Assembly: GCA_022495005.1 (NCBI GenBank)
Contig: JAGYXB010000135.1
Coordinates: forward strand, 3,286,001 to 3,350,000
DNA length: 64,000 nucleotides
Direction: 5' to 3'
Origin: Rhyacophila brunnea
Taxonomy: Eukaryota; Arthropoda; Insecta; Trichoptera; Rhyacophilidae
The notes under the pieces: generated by a model
Database searches by the model: none
What the model was told of the DNA's origin: nothing
Seen by the model: only the letters and a program-made list of their open reading frames with translations
In this document: positions 22,991-34,610 of the stretch, one piece after another
How positions within the stretch are numbered: position 1 is the first letter of the stretch
How the letters are laid out: each line of letters starts with the position of its first letter
Program-made: the position numbers and the translations under genes

Positions 22991-25900
22991 GAGTTTTTTT
23001 AATGCACCCAATACGTTTCCAACAAATGTATATAATCCCTCTGCGACTGATTATGTTAAATTAAACAAAAATAATTACAAGATAAAAAGAACTATTTATA
23101 AACAACGTTTTTAAATTTTCTGTTGAATCATATAAACTTGACTTGACTAGCTTAAGCGATAAAAAAAATGTATTTGATAGAAATAATACTGAAATATCAT
23201 TTTGACACTCATATTGATTTCCATAGTAACGCACGAACATATTAATAATTTCCTAGCCACCAATAATAGTGGATTGCATTACGGATTTATTTCGAAATAA
23301 CTTTTCATACAAAAACGAACTAACTGAAAATGAATTAAATTCTACTTAAAGATGGCTAAAAGTATTAAAAAAATGCATTGGCATCGTGTTCTGATGTATT
23401 CTAAAAGTTTCAAATGTTTAGGTAGTCGGGAAGTTAATTAAAAATCGATTGCAAAATTTGTACAAGACAAACAACCACCGGACAAATAAGAATACGACCT
23501 AATAAAAACGTTGTAAAAAATAAGTCCATACTAGAGTGAATAAGAGTATAGTAGTATGTTGTTTCCGTAAGTAAAGTACATAAGCAGAGACGAATTGTTT
23601 ATTTGAATAGACTACCGAAATAAATATAGATTAAAAAGTTCATTTATTAAGTTTAATATATGTAATTAATATTATATTTTCTATCAGGTAAATACAAACT
23701 CAATTATTATGTTATTACCGTGTTTTTTAATATTCATCGACAGTAGTTAAAAATATACTGAATGAAAAAATGGAAATGAAAACTCTTTATTCAACTCAAT
23801 TATATTTCGTTTTAAATAGGTATTCGAAATTCAAAAAATTAAAACAAAGAAACTCTATATAAATGACAATGCATCCTGACATTGCATATTTTTTCATTGT
23901 ATGGATTTACTAGGTTTTTGTGGAATAATTTTTGAAGTTATTAGATGTATTATGGATGTAATAGTCTTACAGAGATGTAAATATTCGATAATACACGTCT
24001 GACGTTAGAAATAAACTGGATTTACGTCTTTTACAAGATTACCGACGATACAATGCTACTCCTAGTGTCCGATTTTGGCAAGTGACAGATTGGCAACTTC
24101 TGAAACCGTGAGTCGTTGGTTCTAATACTGAATATGCTTGAATACATGGTTTTTTTTTTTCGATAAACGAGAGTTTTAAATATAGTTGTAAAGATGCATG
24201 CTCCACATCAGATGAAATGATAACAATACGGTTTACGAACGTCGAGGTGATGGGATGAAAAGGACCGTAGAAATAATCATATATTAGTTAGAACTAGAGC
24301 CCACCACATCATACAATATTTACCAACTAATTTAACAACCAACAACCAAAGAAAATTACCGGCAAGCGAGACCCTGACAGAAGAATGTTACAAAAAAAAT
24401 CAGAAACGGGTTTTAACTTAGCATTCCACGTGTGTTCATTCTGAACTATTATTATTCTAATGGTAGACAGGAATAATATTGCCAGACTCATCGGTAATAT
24501 CCAATAACGAATATAGTATGAAAATAATAAAATTGTTAGGATCAGTTATAATATCAGTGGCGAAGACTCCATACTAGGCGATTATTTAAAGCCTACCTGC
24601 TTAAGAAAAATATTTTGTAATTGCATATTGACATATTTATATACTTAATCACTTCATTATTTTATGTTCTATAAAAATAATTTATTTTGCCAACGAGAGA
24701 TGTCGTATAATATAGGAATGTATTACAGTATTACACAGTTCACAAAACAATCTGCAAAGGTATTAAAACATATACCACAGCGCGCCATCTATATTGACGT
24801 AAATACATTTCCGATTATGTGTGAAATAATTCTGATTTTTTTTCGTATGGCCTTTCGTCTCGTAATTTCAGAGAGTCTGTTGATTTATAGGACATAAGGT
24901 AAGCTCCTATCGCTGAGCCTAAAACATTCGCGCATAATAATATTGTTGTCACGACTGCGCACTTTATCCAAAATCATTAATAATTAGATTATTAAAAAAA
25001 ATATTTCAGCGGCATTTAATCGAATATTAATAACAATGAGTTTTTGAAGTTTCATTGAATTAGTGTGTCGTTGTCATTTATTAGTGTGTACCTATTCATT
25101 AGTAGTAAATATTGTACTATTCTCGTAAGTATACCTGACAAGTGTGCTCTTTTTATCAGATCTCTACAGCCTACCTCTTTCCAAATGTCACCCTTCGCCA
25201 CTGTATAATATGATGCGTTGACAAGTAGACTGTACATTGAAATATAAGTGGGCATAGTGTCTACTTTGTTTAATACGACTCAAATACAAATAGGTACTAA
25301 TATTACGTATTTCAATTTATAAACTTGTACAAGCCAAATAACTTAAACACATATAGGTACCTCCACAGTTTTTATTATATTACAATAGTACATATTTCAC
25401 AAAGAATTATTTACAGAAAACAACACACATTAATGTTCTTATAATAACTTTAATTTGACGCAATTATCCGGTGCCGGTGGTCGTCAGTAACGCGTTGGAA
25501 GTACCCATTTAAGCGACACTAACCGAATAATCGATACTTTTGATAATCGATTATGGCCACTCGTATGGCATGCATGCAGAGAAGGGTATCGATACAATAT
25601 AATGGAGTACTAAATACACAAACAGGGGTTGAAAACTGTACCTATGACTCTTTGAAAACCTGACACTGACGACAATCTATTACTAACTTGTACGGAGTCA
25701 AACACGCTATATCATTTTAACCGATTTTGCTGTGATATGAGTTTTAAAAGTCATTGTAAACTGCACGTGAGCATAATTGACAGTCTGAGGATATAAGGGA
25801 TCATAAACCATATTGTATAAATTGTCTACAATGTTAAATATGCGACTGTAATTTAAATATACCAATGTTTTCAGACTAAAATGGTGTAAGAGACATAAAT

Positions 25901-26280
25901 GCGATAATTAGTTACGTATAGGGCTAGAATTTAATTTTCATTCTCCCAAAAGCCTCGTCAGCAAAGTTATTATTCCATGAGAAAGCTGCAACTTTTTTGG
26001 TAGGGCATTAATAATGTATATATATAGGTATATCGACGAAATCAATACAATTATTATTTCATTTTGCCCCCACTCTAAAGTTACAACATCAAGACTATTG
26101 TCAAAAATCTGTAAACGAGATCTTGTTGTCAGAATATACATTGCGAAGAAAACAATTTGACTTTTATTTTATTTATTTGTATTCGGGTTTTAGGCATGGA
26201 ATAATAACTGCATTGTTTGTTATTTTTTTTTTTAAGAAATACGATATACAAGTCAAGTCAAAACATTTAACGTAGTGTTA
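22991..26280. other. AT-rich DNA, no gene
   Basis: No recognisable gene over 3.3 kb. CAGTGGCGAAGACT near 24557 matches the motif at 11013 and may mark another repeat copy. Frames are short and AT-driven. Confidence 0.5.
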
Positions 26281-26293
26281 GGGGGGGGGGGGG
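26281..26293. repeat. Poly(G) tract
   Basis: Thirteen consecutive G residues. The length is likely variable and prone to sequencing error. Confidence 0.95.
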
Positions 26294-27306
26294 CGAATCC
26301 AATAAGAAGAACATATAAAGTTTACAGGCATCGTGCAGTTTACAATATTCAAGTAGATTAAATCAACTAGGCAATCGTTAACGCTAATCCGACGTCTCTG
26401 GGAAGAAGCTGGAACCGATTTCTTTTACATGTAACCCCAGGTGAACAGCAAGTGACGATATATCGTCGTCACCTCTTCTCACTTATGGCTGGGTTTCTCC
26501 TTTACCCGAAGCCGTTGTGGCGGGCGTGCCATGTGCCCCTTTCAGAAAAGGCTCACTGGCAGAACATTTTTTTCTTAAAGCCACTTAAGTTTATACAGAA
26601 ACATAACTTAATATTAATCTTAGCTAAATTGTAACCAACTCGTATTATTATATGACTGTCAGAAGCTAGTTACGGCATTATTTTCGAAGAGAGGTCAATT
26701 TAATGGATGTCAGTAAATGTTGCTATGAAAATAACAACAACATTCAAATACAAGGAGATAGCGAAGTTTAAAGCAATGTAATGTAGATGTTTATAATTAT
26801 TATAATGATAACCTTTGTGTATCATTCTTGTCTCCGTTCTGCTTATAATAAAAACTTTAATTAATTTAAGAATAATTTTAGTTTTACGTAGGTATGCTTC
26901 TAAAATCTTTTGTTACGTATTTATAGCGATGTGTAGTGATACTGCACCTAATCCATATTTAATTCACTTGTCATTTGTACCCCTTGGGTTCTCAGCTCCT
27001 CAAATCAATTGTTTAATGAAAATGTCGTTTAATGTGTGCAATTTGTTGCAATTAACGAGCATTACAAATTATGAACAGTATGAACCCATAATATTATTTT
27101 TTACATACATAGATACCGATATGTCCTGCCAAGAAAGTATGACAGTGGTCGGACATCTGTCAGACAGAAGAAAGTTCTTCAAGATCTTTAGGCAATAGAA
27201 CCGTAGATGCGGGAGATGTATATTATAAATATTTGACTGATTACAAATTAATACATTTTACTATTTAATTGATATATTAGTTATGAGATATGTCCATAAA
27301 CTATAG
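26294..27306. other. No gene recognised
   Basis: The 127-codon frame at 26815-27198 is hydrophobic and AT-driven, with no motif I recognise. Its length is modest for this composition. Confidence 0.4.
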
Positions 27307-27582
27307 ATGTATTCCGAAAATGGTGTCCTTTCAAGTGAACACGGAATCCGCACGGGCATGGAGAGGGCTGCATTCAAACATCTACGGATAAGCGCTGTAT
27401 TCTTACTACCTACTACACTTACTACAATTGCTACACTTTTGTTGGTGTTAGTTCCAAATTTGCGACATCTGCCCTGGTACGACTACGTTACAAACATTCG
27501 AGGTCGTGAACGAATACGTCAATGCTTAGTGGCGCATTACGAAGAGATGCTTAAAGCTGCTGGGTCATGTGCTCTGTTATGA
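27307..27582 (+). other. 91-codon frame of unknown origin
   Basis: The frame is less AT-biased than its surroundings. It has a hydrophobic stretch (about residues 27-50) followed by a charged C-terminus (IRGRERIRQCLVAHYEEM). It directly precedes a non-LTR tail, so it may be part of the same mobile element or an unrelated exon fragment. I do not recognise the protein. Confidence 0.3.
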
Positions 27583-27735
27583 TACCTACAGCATCACGAA
27601 TGACCACCAGGATTAACGCTGCAGGATTTACGTGGCAGAATGCGCATGGCGTCGCAATTGACCGATGTAAATGGCGCAAGTTTGTGGTTGCCCAATGTTC
27701 CGATGTCGGGGCGTAACAGGGAGTAGTAGTAGTGA
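27583..27735 (+). pseudogene. Non-LTR retrotransposon 3' tail fragment
   Basis: The frame ending at the stop at 27714-27716 reads TWQNAHGVAIDRCKWRKFVV. This matches the A-x-DR-x-x-WR-x-x-V signature at the C-terminus of insect RTE/jockey-like polyproteins. It is followed by GTAGTAGTAGTG, a simple-repeat tail of the kind these elements end with. Everything upstream is missing or unrecognisable. Confidence 0.6.
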
Positions 27736-29209
27736 CTATAAATTCATACTATATATTTAATCCAAAAAATGTATACGTCAAACACGGTAGCTGATAATCA
27801 AATCCGGAGCAGAGATAAATTAAAAACGCGGTAAGTTTTACTATTCGATTGGTACACTGGTAGGAACAAAGATTTTGAAATAACGTTCTTTTATAAAGAT
27901 GGAGCCGTAATATGTTAAATTGAAGCAAAAATAGGACGTGTGGTCCACTAATTAAGTTAGTTACAAGTGACTTTGCATTGCAAGTTAATTTGCAGAGGAG
28001 TTCACATTGCTGCTATGACATTTATTTGCCAATTTATAAGGCGTATGAAAAGACAATCCGTAACAATGACACTGATTATCTATCAGCCAATAATACTACA
28101 CTTCGGCATTATTATTTAGTTGAAAAATCCTATGTAAGTAATCACAATGAACATAAAAAATGCTAACCATTCCGTGAGTAAAAAATCGGAATGGCAACGG
28201 AGCGATGTTAATATTTCTGGAGTTTACCCACTTAACCATGCTTCATGCGTTACCTAAATAATTTCAAATATCATAACATAAATAACGTCTATTCTATTGT
28301 ATATAGTTATAATATGAGGCATCGAAGCCAGATGGTATTTTATCCTCGTCATCTGTAGTACTACGATTGTATACCTATTAACGAAGAACTCATGACCCTT
28401 CGTCGTGGGTCAGAGGGAAAAATAAATAAAAATGGAAAATATGTGTAATACAGTGGTTGTCTTTTTTCGAATCGACGGAGGCAGCACTTTGTAGAAAATT
28501 AGTAGCCTGTCTTTTGTCTCCTAATGTATTAGAAAAAATAGGCTTTGAAAGCAATATTGCTGCTTGTGGTTGTGAAAAGTCGGTAGAGATGGCTGGACCA
28601 TAATTGTTAAGAAATTTAATTGATTGGTTGTGTGCTGTCATGGAGCTGTAGAGTTTTTTAGACGTGGTCGTGGATGGTTTCCGCGTAAGTCTCCTTATAT
28701 TTTATAGTCTTTGGGTAAGACCGTGAGTTCATTTTTGAAAATAGATAGAACAATATCTTCAGCACTGTCCTTTCATAACATTATTATTCTGTGATATTTC
28801 TGTACCCACCTATAGAAACACTCCACGAGTTTAGTTAATATATTCCGAGCCTGAATAATAAGTAATTTTATAATACGAGTAGTTGCATCTAGCGGTGACC
28901 GACCGAAATGGCATGGCATTATGTTACTTGACGATTCAAGGTTGGCTTTTAAGATTACAGCACGCAACGCACAGATTTGTGCCGATTCCATCAATAGAAA
29001 ACCAACTAGGTATAAACTTCTATCGACGAGAGTTTAAAATTATCTACAATCTATGTAACATACCACTTCAGATTAATTAGTTCAACAACTTATTGTATAA
29101 CTGTCTCATACGGTACTGATTTCAACAGAATTCGTTTTAAGACATTCGACAAAAAATTGACAATATATTATGAGGTGTTGCACGTAATTTATACGTATAC
29201 ATTATGGCC
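27736..29209. other. No gene recognised
   Basis: Small frames on both strands (up to 83 codons) without recognisable motifs. No repeat boundary seen. Confidence 0.45.
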
Positions 29210-29386
29210 GTGAACAGATATTCAAATAACATTGAGACCGAATGAAACGTTCTTCGTCCAGCATTTCACCGAGCGGTAATTTGTACGCATTCTTAACATA
29301 TCTTTATTTATTTAAAATGCGAGGCTTATTTGAACTGAATTAGATCATTTGATTCGTATCAAATATCTGATAACTAATGATAGTCA
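29210..29386 (+). repeat. Unclassified dispersed repeat, copy 1
   Basis: Shares ATTTCACCGAGCG followed by a TAATTT segment, and GAATTAGA-CATTT followed by ATCTGATAA, with 55040-55230. The order and spacing are the same and the sequence is about 75-80% alike by eye. The family is unknown. The hAT element at 29395 lies at its right edge. Confidence 0.55.
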
Positions 29387-29394
29387 CTTATGAG

Positions 29395-29790
29395 CATGGC
29401 CCAACATCCTGAAGCGGGCCCCCAGGCTAGGATTTTTGGCGGCCCCCCCCTACCTATCGCTAATGGTAAAGTCAGTGTGACGCGCTGCAGTAGCGTTATC
29501 CAAATTGAATGGTGTTTTTTTGTCATTTTTTTTATATTTTTAATATGTATTTAGGTACATCCATTTGAATTATGGAGTTGTTGAGTATCGGCACACAGTA
29601 AAAAACTGCATCGTACAACCAAATAGTTTTAATATTATTATCATTAAAGGAAAATAGCGCCGCAGGCGACTTTTTTTACCATTAGAGCAAATTTGTGATC
29701 TGTGTTTATCTGTGATATGTATGCTCGGCTCGTCACCCCGGCCCCCCAGGCTAGAGCCCTATCAGCCCCCCCCCCCTTGTGGGGGCCATG
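29395..29790. mobile_element. hAT non-autonomous element, second family copy
   Basis: The 396-bp element begins CATGGCCC and ends GGGGGCCATG. A perfect 8-bp duplication CTTATGAG flanks it at 29387-29394 and 29791-29798. In reverse complement it matches the inner element at 14475-14850, sharing CATGGCCCCCACAAG, CTCTAGCCT and AAAAGTCGCCTGCGGCGCTA. It has no transposase. Confidence 0.93.
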
Positions 29791-29929
29791 CTTATGAGTA
29801 CATATTTATTTAAGTATACATATATTTATGCATTATTTAGAATTATTCCCGTTATTTTTATAAATTGTCATGGATTTGTGTTAATAATTAACAGAAGTTT
29901 TACACATACATATTATTATGTAACCCCAT

Positions 29930-30120
29930 GTCATAATCATTATCAGTCTAGTTCTAGATGAAAGCATCAACAAACATATTTCATTCTAGTACGTCGATCC
30001 AGCAGTGTTTATGTTTACCAATTTAACGTGCGTACCTCTTGGGTACCACTGAGCGATAAAAATTTCCAGCTAATGTCGTTGCTTTGAACTTCGTATCTTG
30101 CCCATTTTTAAGGTTTTTAG
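29930..30120 (-). pseudogene. RTE-like retrotransposon tail, degraded copy 3
   Basis: On the minus strand it resembles the tail copies at 7225-7531 and 11850-12110. GTACCTCTTGGGTACCACTG (about 30032-30051) corresponds to the coding segment around PRGTKR, and TCATAATCATTATCAG is the degraded TGATGAT tail. It has many substitutions and no open frame. Confidence 0.55.
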
Positions 30121-30920
30121 TAAAATACTTATATTAGATCGCATAGCGTCGATTTATTTACGTTTGTACTTAAATTGTAAGCTCAGCATGAACTTTTCCA
30201 TACCATGCTGTACTACACTTAAGTTCATGCAGCCATATTTAAATAAGCTATATAATTTTTATCCCTACTGTAAAGAAGGAAACACTGAAGACTTTCCGCA
30301 AATTGATGTATCAAAAAACTTTTAAAAATCTCTTGGACCGAGACATCACAAATTAAGAGATGTTAGGTATTACAGTTTTTACTGAAAAGGATTGCCGTAT
30401 AGCATTGAGATAAAAAAAATGAGAAAAAAAACGCATTATTCGTAGAGCATTTCAGACAGTAAATTTCAAATTTTATTATTCAATAAGAAAATTAATTTAA
30501 TATTGAATACTTAGTATCAAATATCTGATAAGTCAGTCAGATATTTCATAGTTACCTACGACTTGATATTTACGAGCGCAATAATGGATTTCTACCTACA
30601 ATTTTCAACGAGTTCAGAAAAATCACAATTTCGCTAACCAATTTCAATGCATCGTTTATTACACAGTTAGTGTCAACGAAAATATCTTGACACGGTTCAT
30701 GTAAATATGCAAATTCTTGAATGTATAAAAAAATGCATAGTGCAATAAAAAACAAGATGCATTCGACTGTCTGAAATAACAATAATAACATGTTTACATA
30801 AAAAATACGATTTTCTTTTGAACACCTGTTCAATACAATCTATTATTATTATTTGTTATTATATTAAAAACAATAAATCGTATTTTTTCAAGCAACATTA
30901 ACAGGAGTTGAAAATATGCC
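30121..30920. other. AT-rich DNA, no gene
   Basis: Frames of 75 and 87 codons only. Nothing recognised. Confidence 0.5.
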
Positions 30921-30923
30921 TAA

Positions 30924-31250
30924 AGCCACGTTGACACGGTCCAAGTACGATCCAAGTAGACTTGGATAGGAATAATTAGTATGAAGATGTCTCATCCAAG
31001 TGACAGCTTCATACTATTTATTCCTATCTAAGTGACAACTCCATACTATTTATTCCTATCCAAGTTAACTTGGATGAGTAGGACGCGGTTCAAGTAGCTT
31101 GGATAGGAATAATTAGTATGAAGATGTCACATATGAGTGCACTTGGATAGGAATAAATAGTATGAAGCTGTCACTTGGATGAGACATCTTCATACTAATT
31201 ATTCCTACCCAAGTCTACTTGGATCGTACTTGGACCGTGTCAACGCGGCT
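30924..31250. mobile_element. Foldback element built from iterated inverted motifs
   Basis: The arms of about 100 bp are inverted repeats of each other: left AGCCACGTTGACACGGTCC, and the right end read inward is AGCCGCGTTGACACGGTCC. Both continue through AAGTACGATCCAAGTAGACT. TAA flanks both sides (30921-30923 and 31251-31253), a possible 3-bp target duplication of the PIF/Harbinger type. Inside, the module CTTGGATAGGAATAATTAGT plus ATGAAG recurs about six times in both orientations. The single strand could fold almost completely. No coding capacity. Confidence 0.85.
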
Positions 31251-31253
31251 TAA

Positions 31254-32898
31254 CCAAATTTTGCTGTCAGCTTATTAAAAAATATCTCATTTTGGGATAA
31301 TTGAAATTTTGTAAGTAGGTAGAACGTCGAGTATATTGTATTTCTAAGAGCAATGCTTGATGTATATAATATATAATACAATTTTGGCACTGTTTAAAAA
31401 ATAGTTAATTATACAATGGTATACAACTAATCTGAAATGGCGATATTTAGAAGAAACAAATTTGACCTGCTTGACCACTGTTTTTTTCCCAGATGTGTAT
31501 CTACAAGTTTTTGTATAACCATAGATTCTGTAATCAAAATCAAAGATGTTGAAGAAACCCCCTTTCTATGAAAATGTAGTGGCCGATGATTACTCTACCT
31601 GCAAGTCATTTTAGATTGTAGATTAATTTGTATAAAGTTTCAAACGTATGGTTAGAGGTGTATTTGACAGAGCCGCACTGGGATAAAAATACGCATTACA
31701 TTCGTATGATGTGTTTAGTTTTAATACAATAAACCAACATTGTTTAGATGAACAATCAATTAAAATCGTAAAGAATAAGGCTAAAATAAACTATCAACGT
31801 AAAAAAAATTTCAAAAAAGGTTGCCAATAATAAGTTGAAAATAATAAAAAAAATGTGTCAACATGAAAATTAATATTGTTTTATTTGGCATATTCCGAAC
31901 TCTTTTGTCCCAATAAATAAACAAAAACAATATTTATGTAGTTCTATCAAACTACAAAAAAATATTCGAATTGGCAGTGTCACCTGTCAACATTATTATC
32001 TATGTCTTACATTGAATATAATATAAGATCAAGAAATACCATATAAATTGTACCATAGTGGAAACAAAGTGCACAAAAAATAGGAAGGGCTAATAGTATT
32101 GTAGCGAGCCAGGAATATATTTCACATTTTATTTAACACCGGTCGGGTGCCTGCGCATAGATCGACGCTTCGTAGTACATAGCCATCTTTTATTACTTTA
32201 ACTCGCTGTCTTTTTCTGTTACGGTCACATCCCGACTCGCTCCATCTAGCCATCGTCTTGCACGTGTTTAGATTAAAATTGAATAACCTAACTTTTTTCT
32301 AAAACGGATGAGGTAGTTCACAAATAAAATAAAAGACTTTCCCCATTTTACACGCTTTGCTTTATCAGTTCAAAGCTTTAACTACCTTTACCGTCTTTGC
32401 TGTTACGGTAGACCGTTTCATTATACTTTAATAATAAACAGTAAAAGAATGACATAACATTTAGCACGTTGGACTACGAAGTACCTACACAAAGTTGTGT
32501 GAGGTAACTAACGACTCGAATAAAATTATTAATGCAGGCAAGCCAATATTACCGCGAAAGGGAATTTTACTGACTGACTGAACGCGCAAGGTCGCCGCGT
32601 AAATAATACGTAGGTACTCATACCTACATAACTGCAGAATGTCTCGAGTAAGGTGAACTGCATTTTGAGACCGATGCAGCCTCTCTTATATCTTCATGTC
32701 AGCCTGATACCTCGCGATCAAGAAAACGAACGGGTTTGTTATGTAATTTTTATAAATTACGTTTTATAAAACCGCGTGTTTATTTTTATTATTCAATTAA
32801 AATATGATTCATCCGTATCCGAACAATAATTGACCACGCGGAAAAATTTCAAGTGAGGGTAGATTTACAACTTTATTCAAAAATATTATTTCATCGTT
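31254..32898. other. No gene recognised
   Basis: AT-rich with a more balanced patch at 32100-32700. Short inverted matches such as CTTCGTAGT near 32168 and ACTACGAAG near 32474 are present but bound nothing convincing. Confidence 0.45.
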
Positions 32899-32902
32899 AC
32901 AT

Positions 32903-33164
32903 GAAGCGCTTACTTTCAAAAGCGGCTAAAACGGTTTTTCGAGTATTTTGAGTTAGATATATTATATTTTAATATATATATTTGTCTACCATAGTATGGT
33001 CTGAGTTTTAATTTCAAAACTCGGTTAAATACGTCGATATAAATTATTAAAAAATCTACCTTAGTTTCAAAATCGGCTAAAACGGTAGTAAACGATAAAT
33101 AAATAATTGAAATAACTCAAAATTGCATAAAACCGTTTTAGCCGCTTTTTAAAGTAAGCGCTTC
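32903..33164. mobile_element. 262-bp TIR element (MITE)
   Basis: The terminal inverted repeats run over about 50 bp: left GAAGCGCTTACTTTCAAAAG then CGGCTAAAACGGTTTT, and the right end is its inverse with a few differences. ACAT occurs immediately outside both ends (32899-32902 and 33165-33168) and may be a 4-bp target duplication. The motif AATCGGCTAAAACGGTA recurs internally near 33071-33087. No coding frame. Confidence 0.85.
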
Positions 33165-33370
33165 ACATATTAAAAAAAATGCCTAACTTATTATACATGT
33201 TGATATATTTTTCTTGTATATTTAATTGTTGAATAATATGTATTATGGCGCATTGGCTAATAACTGTACCTAATGCCATAATATTGTTTTCTAAATAAAA
33301 TATTGTATTTACGGTAGTTTTGTGTGCCTACTAAATACTCTCTTATTATGCTATTAATTAGACACTATAC

Positions 33371-33880
33371 CAGCGATTCTCAATATTTTTCACGTCCTGT
33401 CACTCTTTAAAAATTAAATTATAGCGACACACCAAGATTACATAAGTACTTACCTATCAATTTTTCAGTCTTATATTTTTTACTAGTCATTTAATAGCAA
33501 TTCTATAACGTTTTGAATGTGGGTGAATCGGTATTCATAGAAAACTTAATATTACGATGGCAACTACAAACTCTTGCTTATAATAGTATTTTCCCCCACA
33601 TATTTTAACGCTATATTTTAATAATGCAAGAATGTAATATCGTTGATTGCTATTTTTTGAGATCGTTCAATCAAAATAGTTAATATTGCTAAATACAGTC
33701 AATATAATAATATTCGCGTAACCAACATTTTTTTAAATTTTGCTTGTGTAGAACAAATTTGTGAGAAAAATATACGAAAATACTACTTTATATCAATTTC
33801 AAGAAATTTCTTCGGCATATTTCCCAATTGCACGCGGCATACTAGTGTGCCGGGATTGGACAGTTTGGGAATCATTATAC
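33371..33880. mobile_element. Possible hAT-type element, eroded
   Basis: CAGCGATTCTCAATAT at 33371 resembles a hAT end, and TTTGGGAATCATTA near 33866-33879 is a fair inverse. GTGTGCCGGGATTGG lies subterminally, like the GTGTGCCG motifs of the 14183 element. No clean 8-bp duplication is visible, so the pairing is uncertain. Confidence 0.45.
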
Positions 33881-34033
33881 CACACTATCAATTTTATTCA
33901 TCATGTGGGGCCCACACAGTATTTCTATATAAAATACATCATAGAAATACATCTTGCCTTTTCCAACTTCACTTAGAAAAAAGGAAATAATAAATATATT
34001 TTGATTCTTATTAAAGTATACGTATGCATTTTT

Positions 34034-34110
34034 TTTTTGACGAGGGGTACTCAGTGTTACGAAAATTATAGAAGGGGTACACAGATGTCGAAAGTTTAAG
34101 AAACACTGAT
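34034..34110. mobile_element. Isolated hAT-like end
   Basis: The right edge read inward is CAGTGTTTCTTAAACTTTCG, followed by TGTGTACCCCTTC. This is a typical hAT-type terminus. Its partner is not identified. The left element at 33371 has a different terminal sequence. Confidence 0.45.
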
Positions 34111-34181
34111 ATGGGCCATAGGGAAAAATATAACGTGGAATATACAGTTTGTTTTTTGGCTACACAGCCTCAAAAGTTACC

Positions 34182-34610
34182 TCAATGTTTAATATTTAGA
34201 ATGTTGGATAACTCATTAATACTAATGGTACAGGATATACTGAGATTCTTTTCCAAACCTTCGATAGAACGCGGAACTCCGTAAAGAAAAACTTTCAACT
34301 CCTGGCGACTATAGCATATGCCTGTGTGGTTGTGGCCCCAATCCTGGGCCGGTACTTGCTGTAAGGGTAATGTATGCAATAACAATGTATTAATCAACTA
34401 AATATTTACCTTTGGCAGAACATGCTGAAGCAATGCACCCGCTTTTCGTTTTGCAGCCATCGTCGAGAATTCTCCTCTCTCGTTTATGGTCGGTGACACC
34501 AGTCGATGGTGCCGGTGGATAGCTGACCCTACAGCGCTGCTTATATGAAAAGATGTCTTCAACTGGACGGTTGATGAAACGGCCAGCCGATTCAATTCGG
34601 CGACACTCTT
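34182..34610 (-). other. Candidate two-exon gene fragment, product unknown
   Basis: On the minus strand a GC-richer frame runs from about 34610 to 34410. It contains an ATG at 34460 in good context (GACGATGG) and reads MAAKRKAGALLQHVLPK up to CCAAAG followed by GTAAAT, a good splice-donor context. After 51 bp, TTACCCTTACAG is a good acceptor, and the next frame (34358 down to the stop at 34182) continues in phase with QVPAQDWGHNHTGICYSRQE. The upstream residues are rich in S, R and H, which could be a targeting peptide or untranslated leader read in frame. I do not recognise the protein, and no further exon is evident. A transposon-borne or retroposed fragment is the alternative. Confidence 0.3.

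Noticed and set aside
26815..27198. 127-codon plus-strand frame as a protein gene
   Set aside because: Its composition is AT-driven (I, L, F, Y, N, S), it has no recognisable domain, and frames of this size are expected by chance over 64 kb.
33371..34110. A single 740-bp hAT element
   Set aside because: The two outer ends have different terminal sequences and no 8-bp duplication. Two separate elements fit better.
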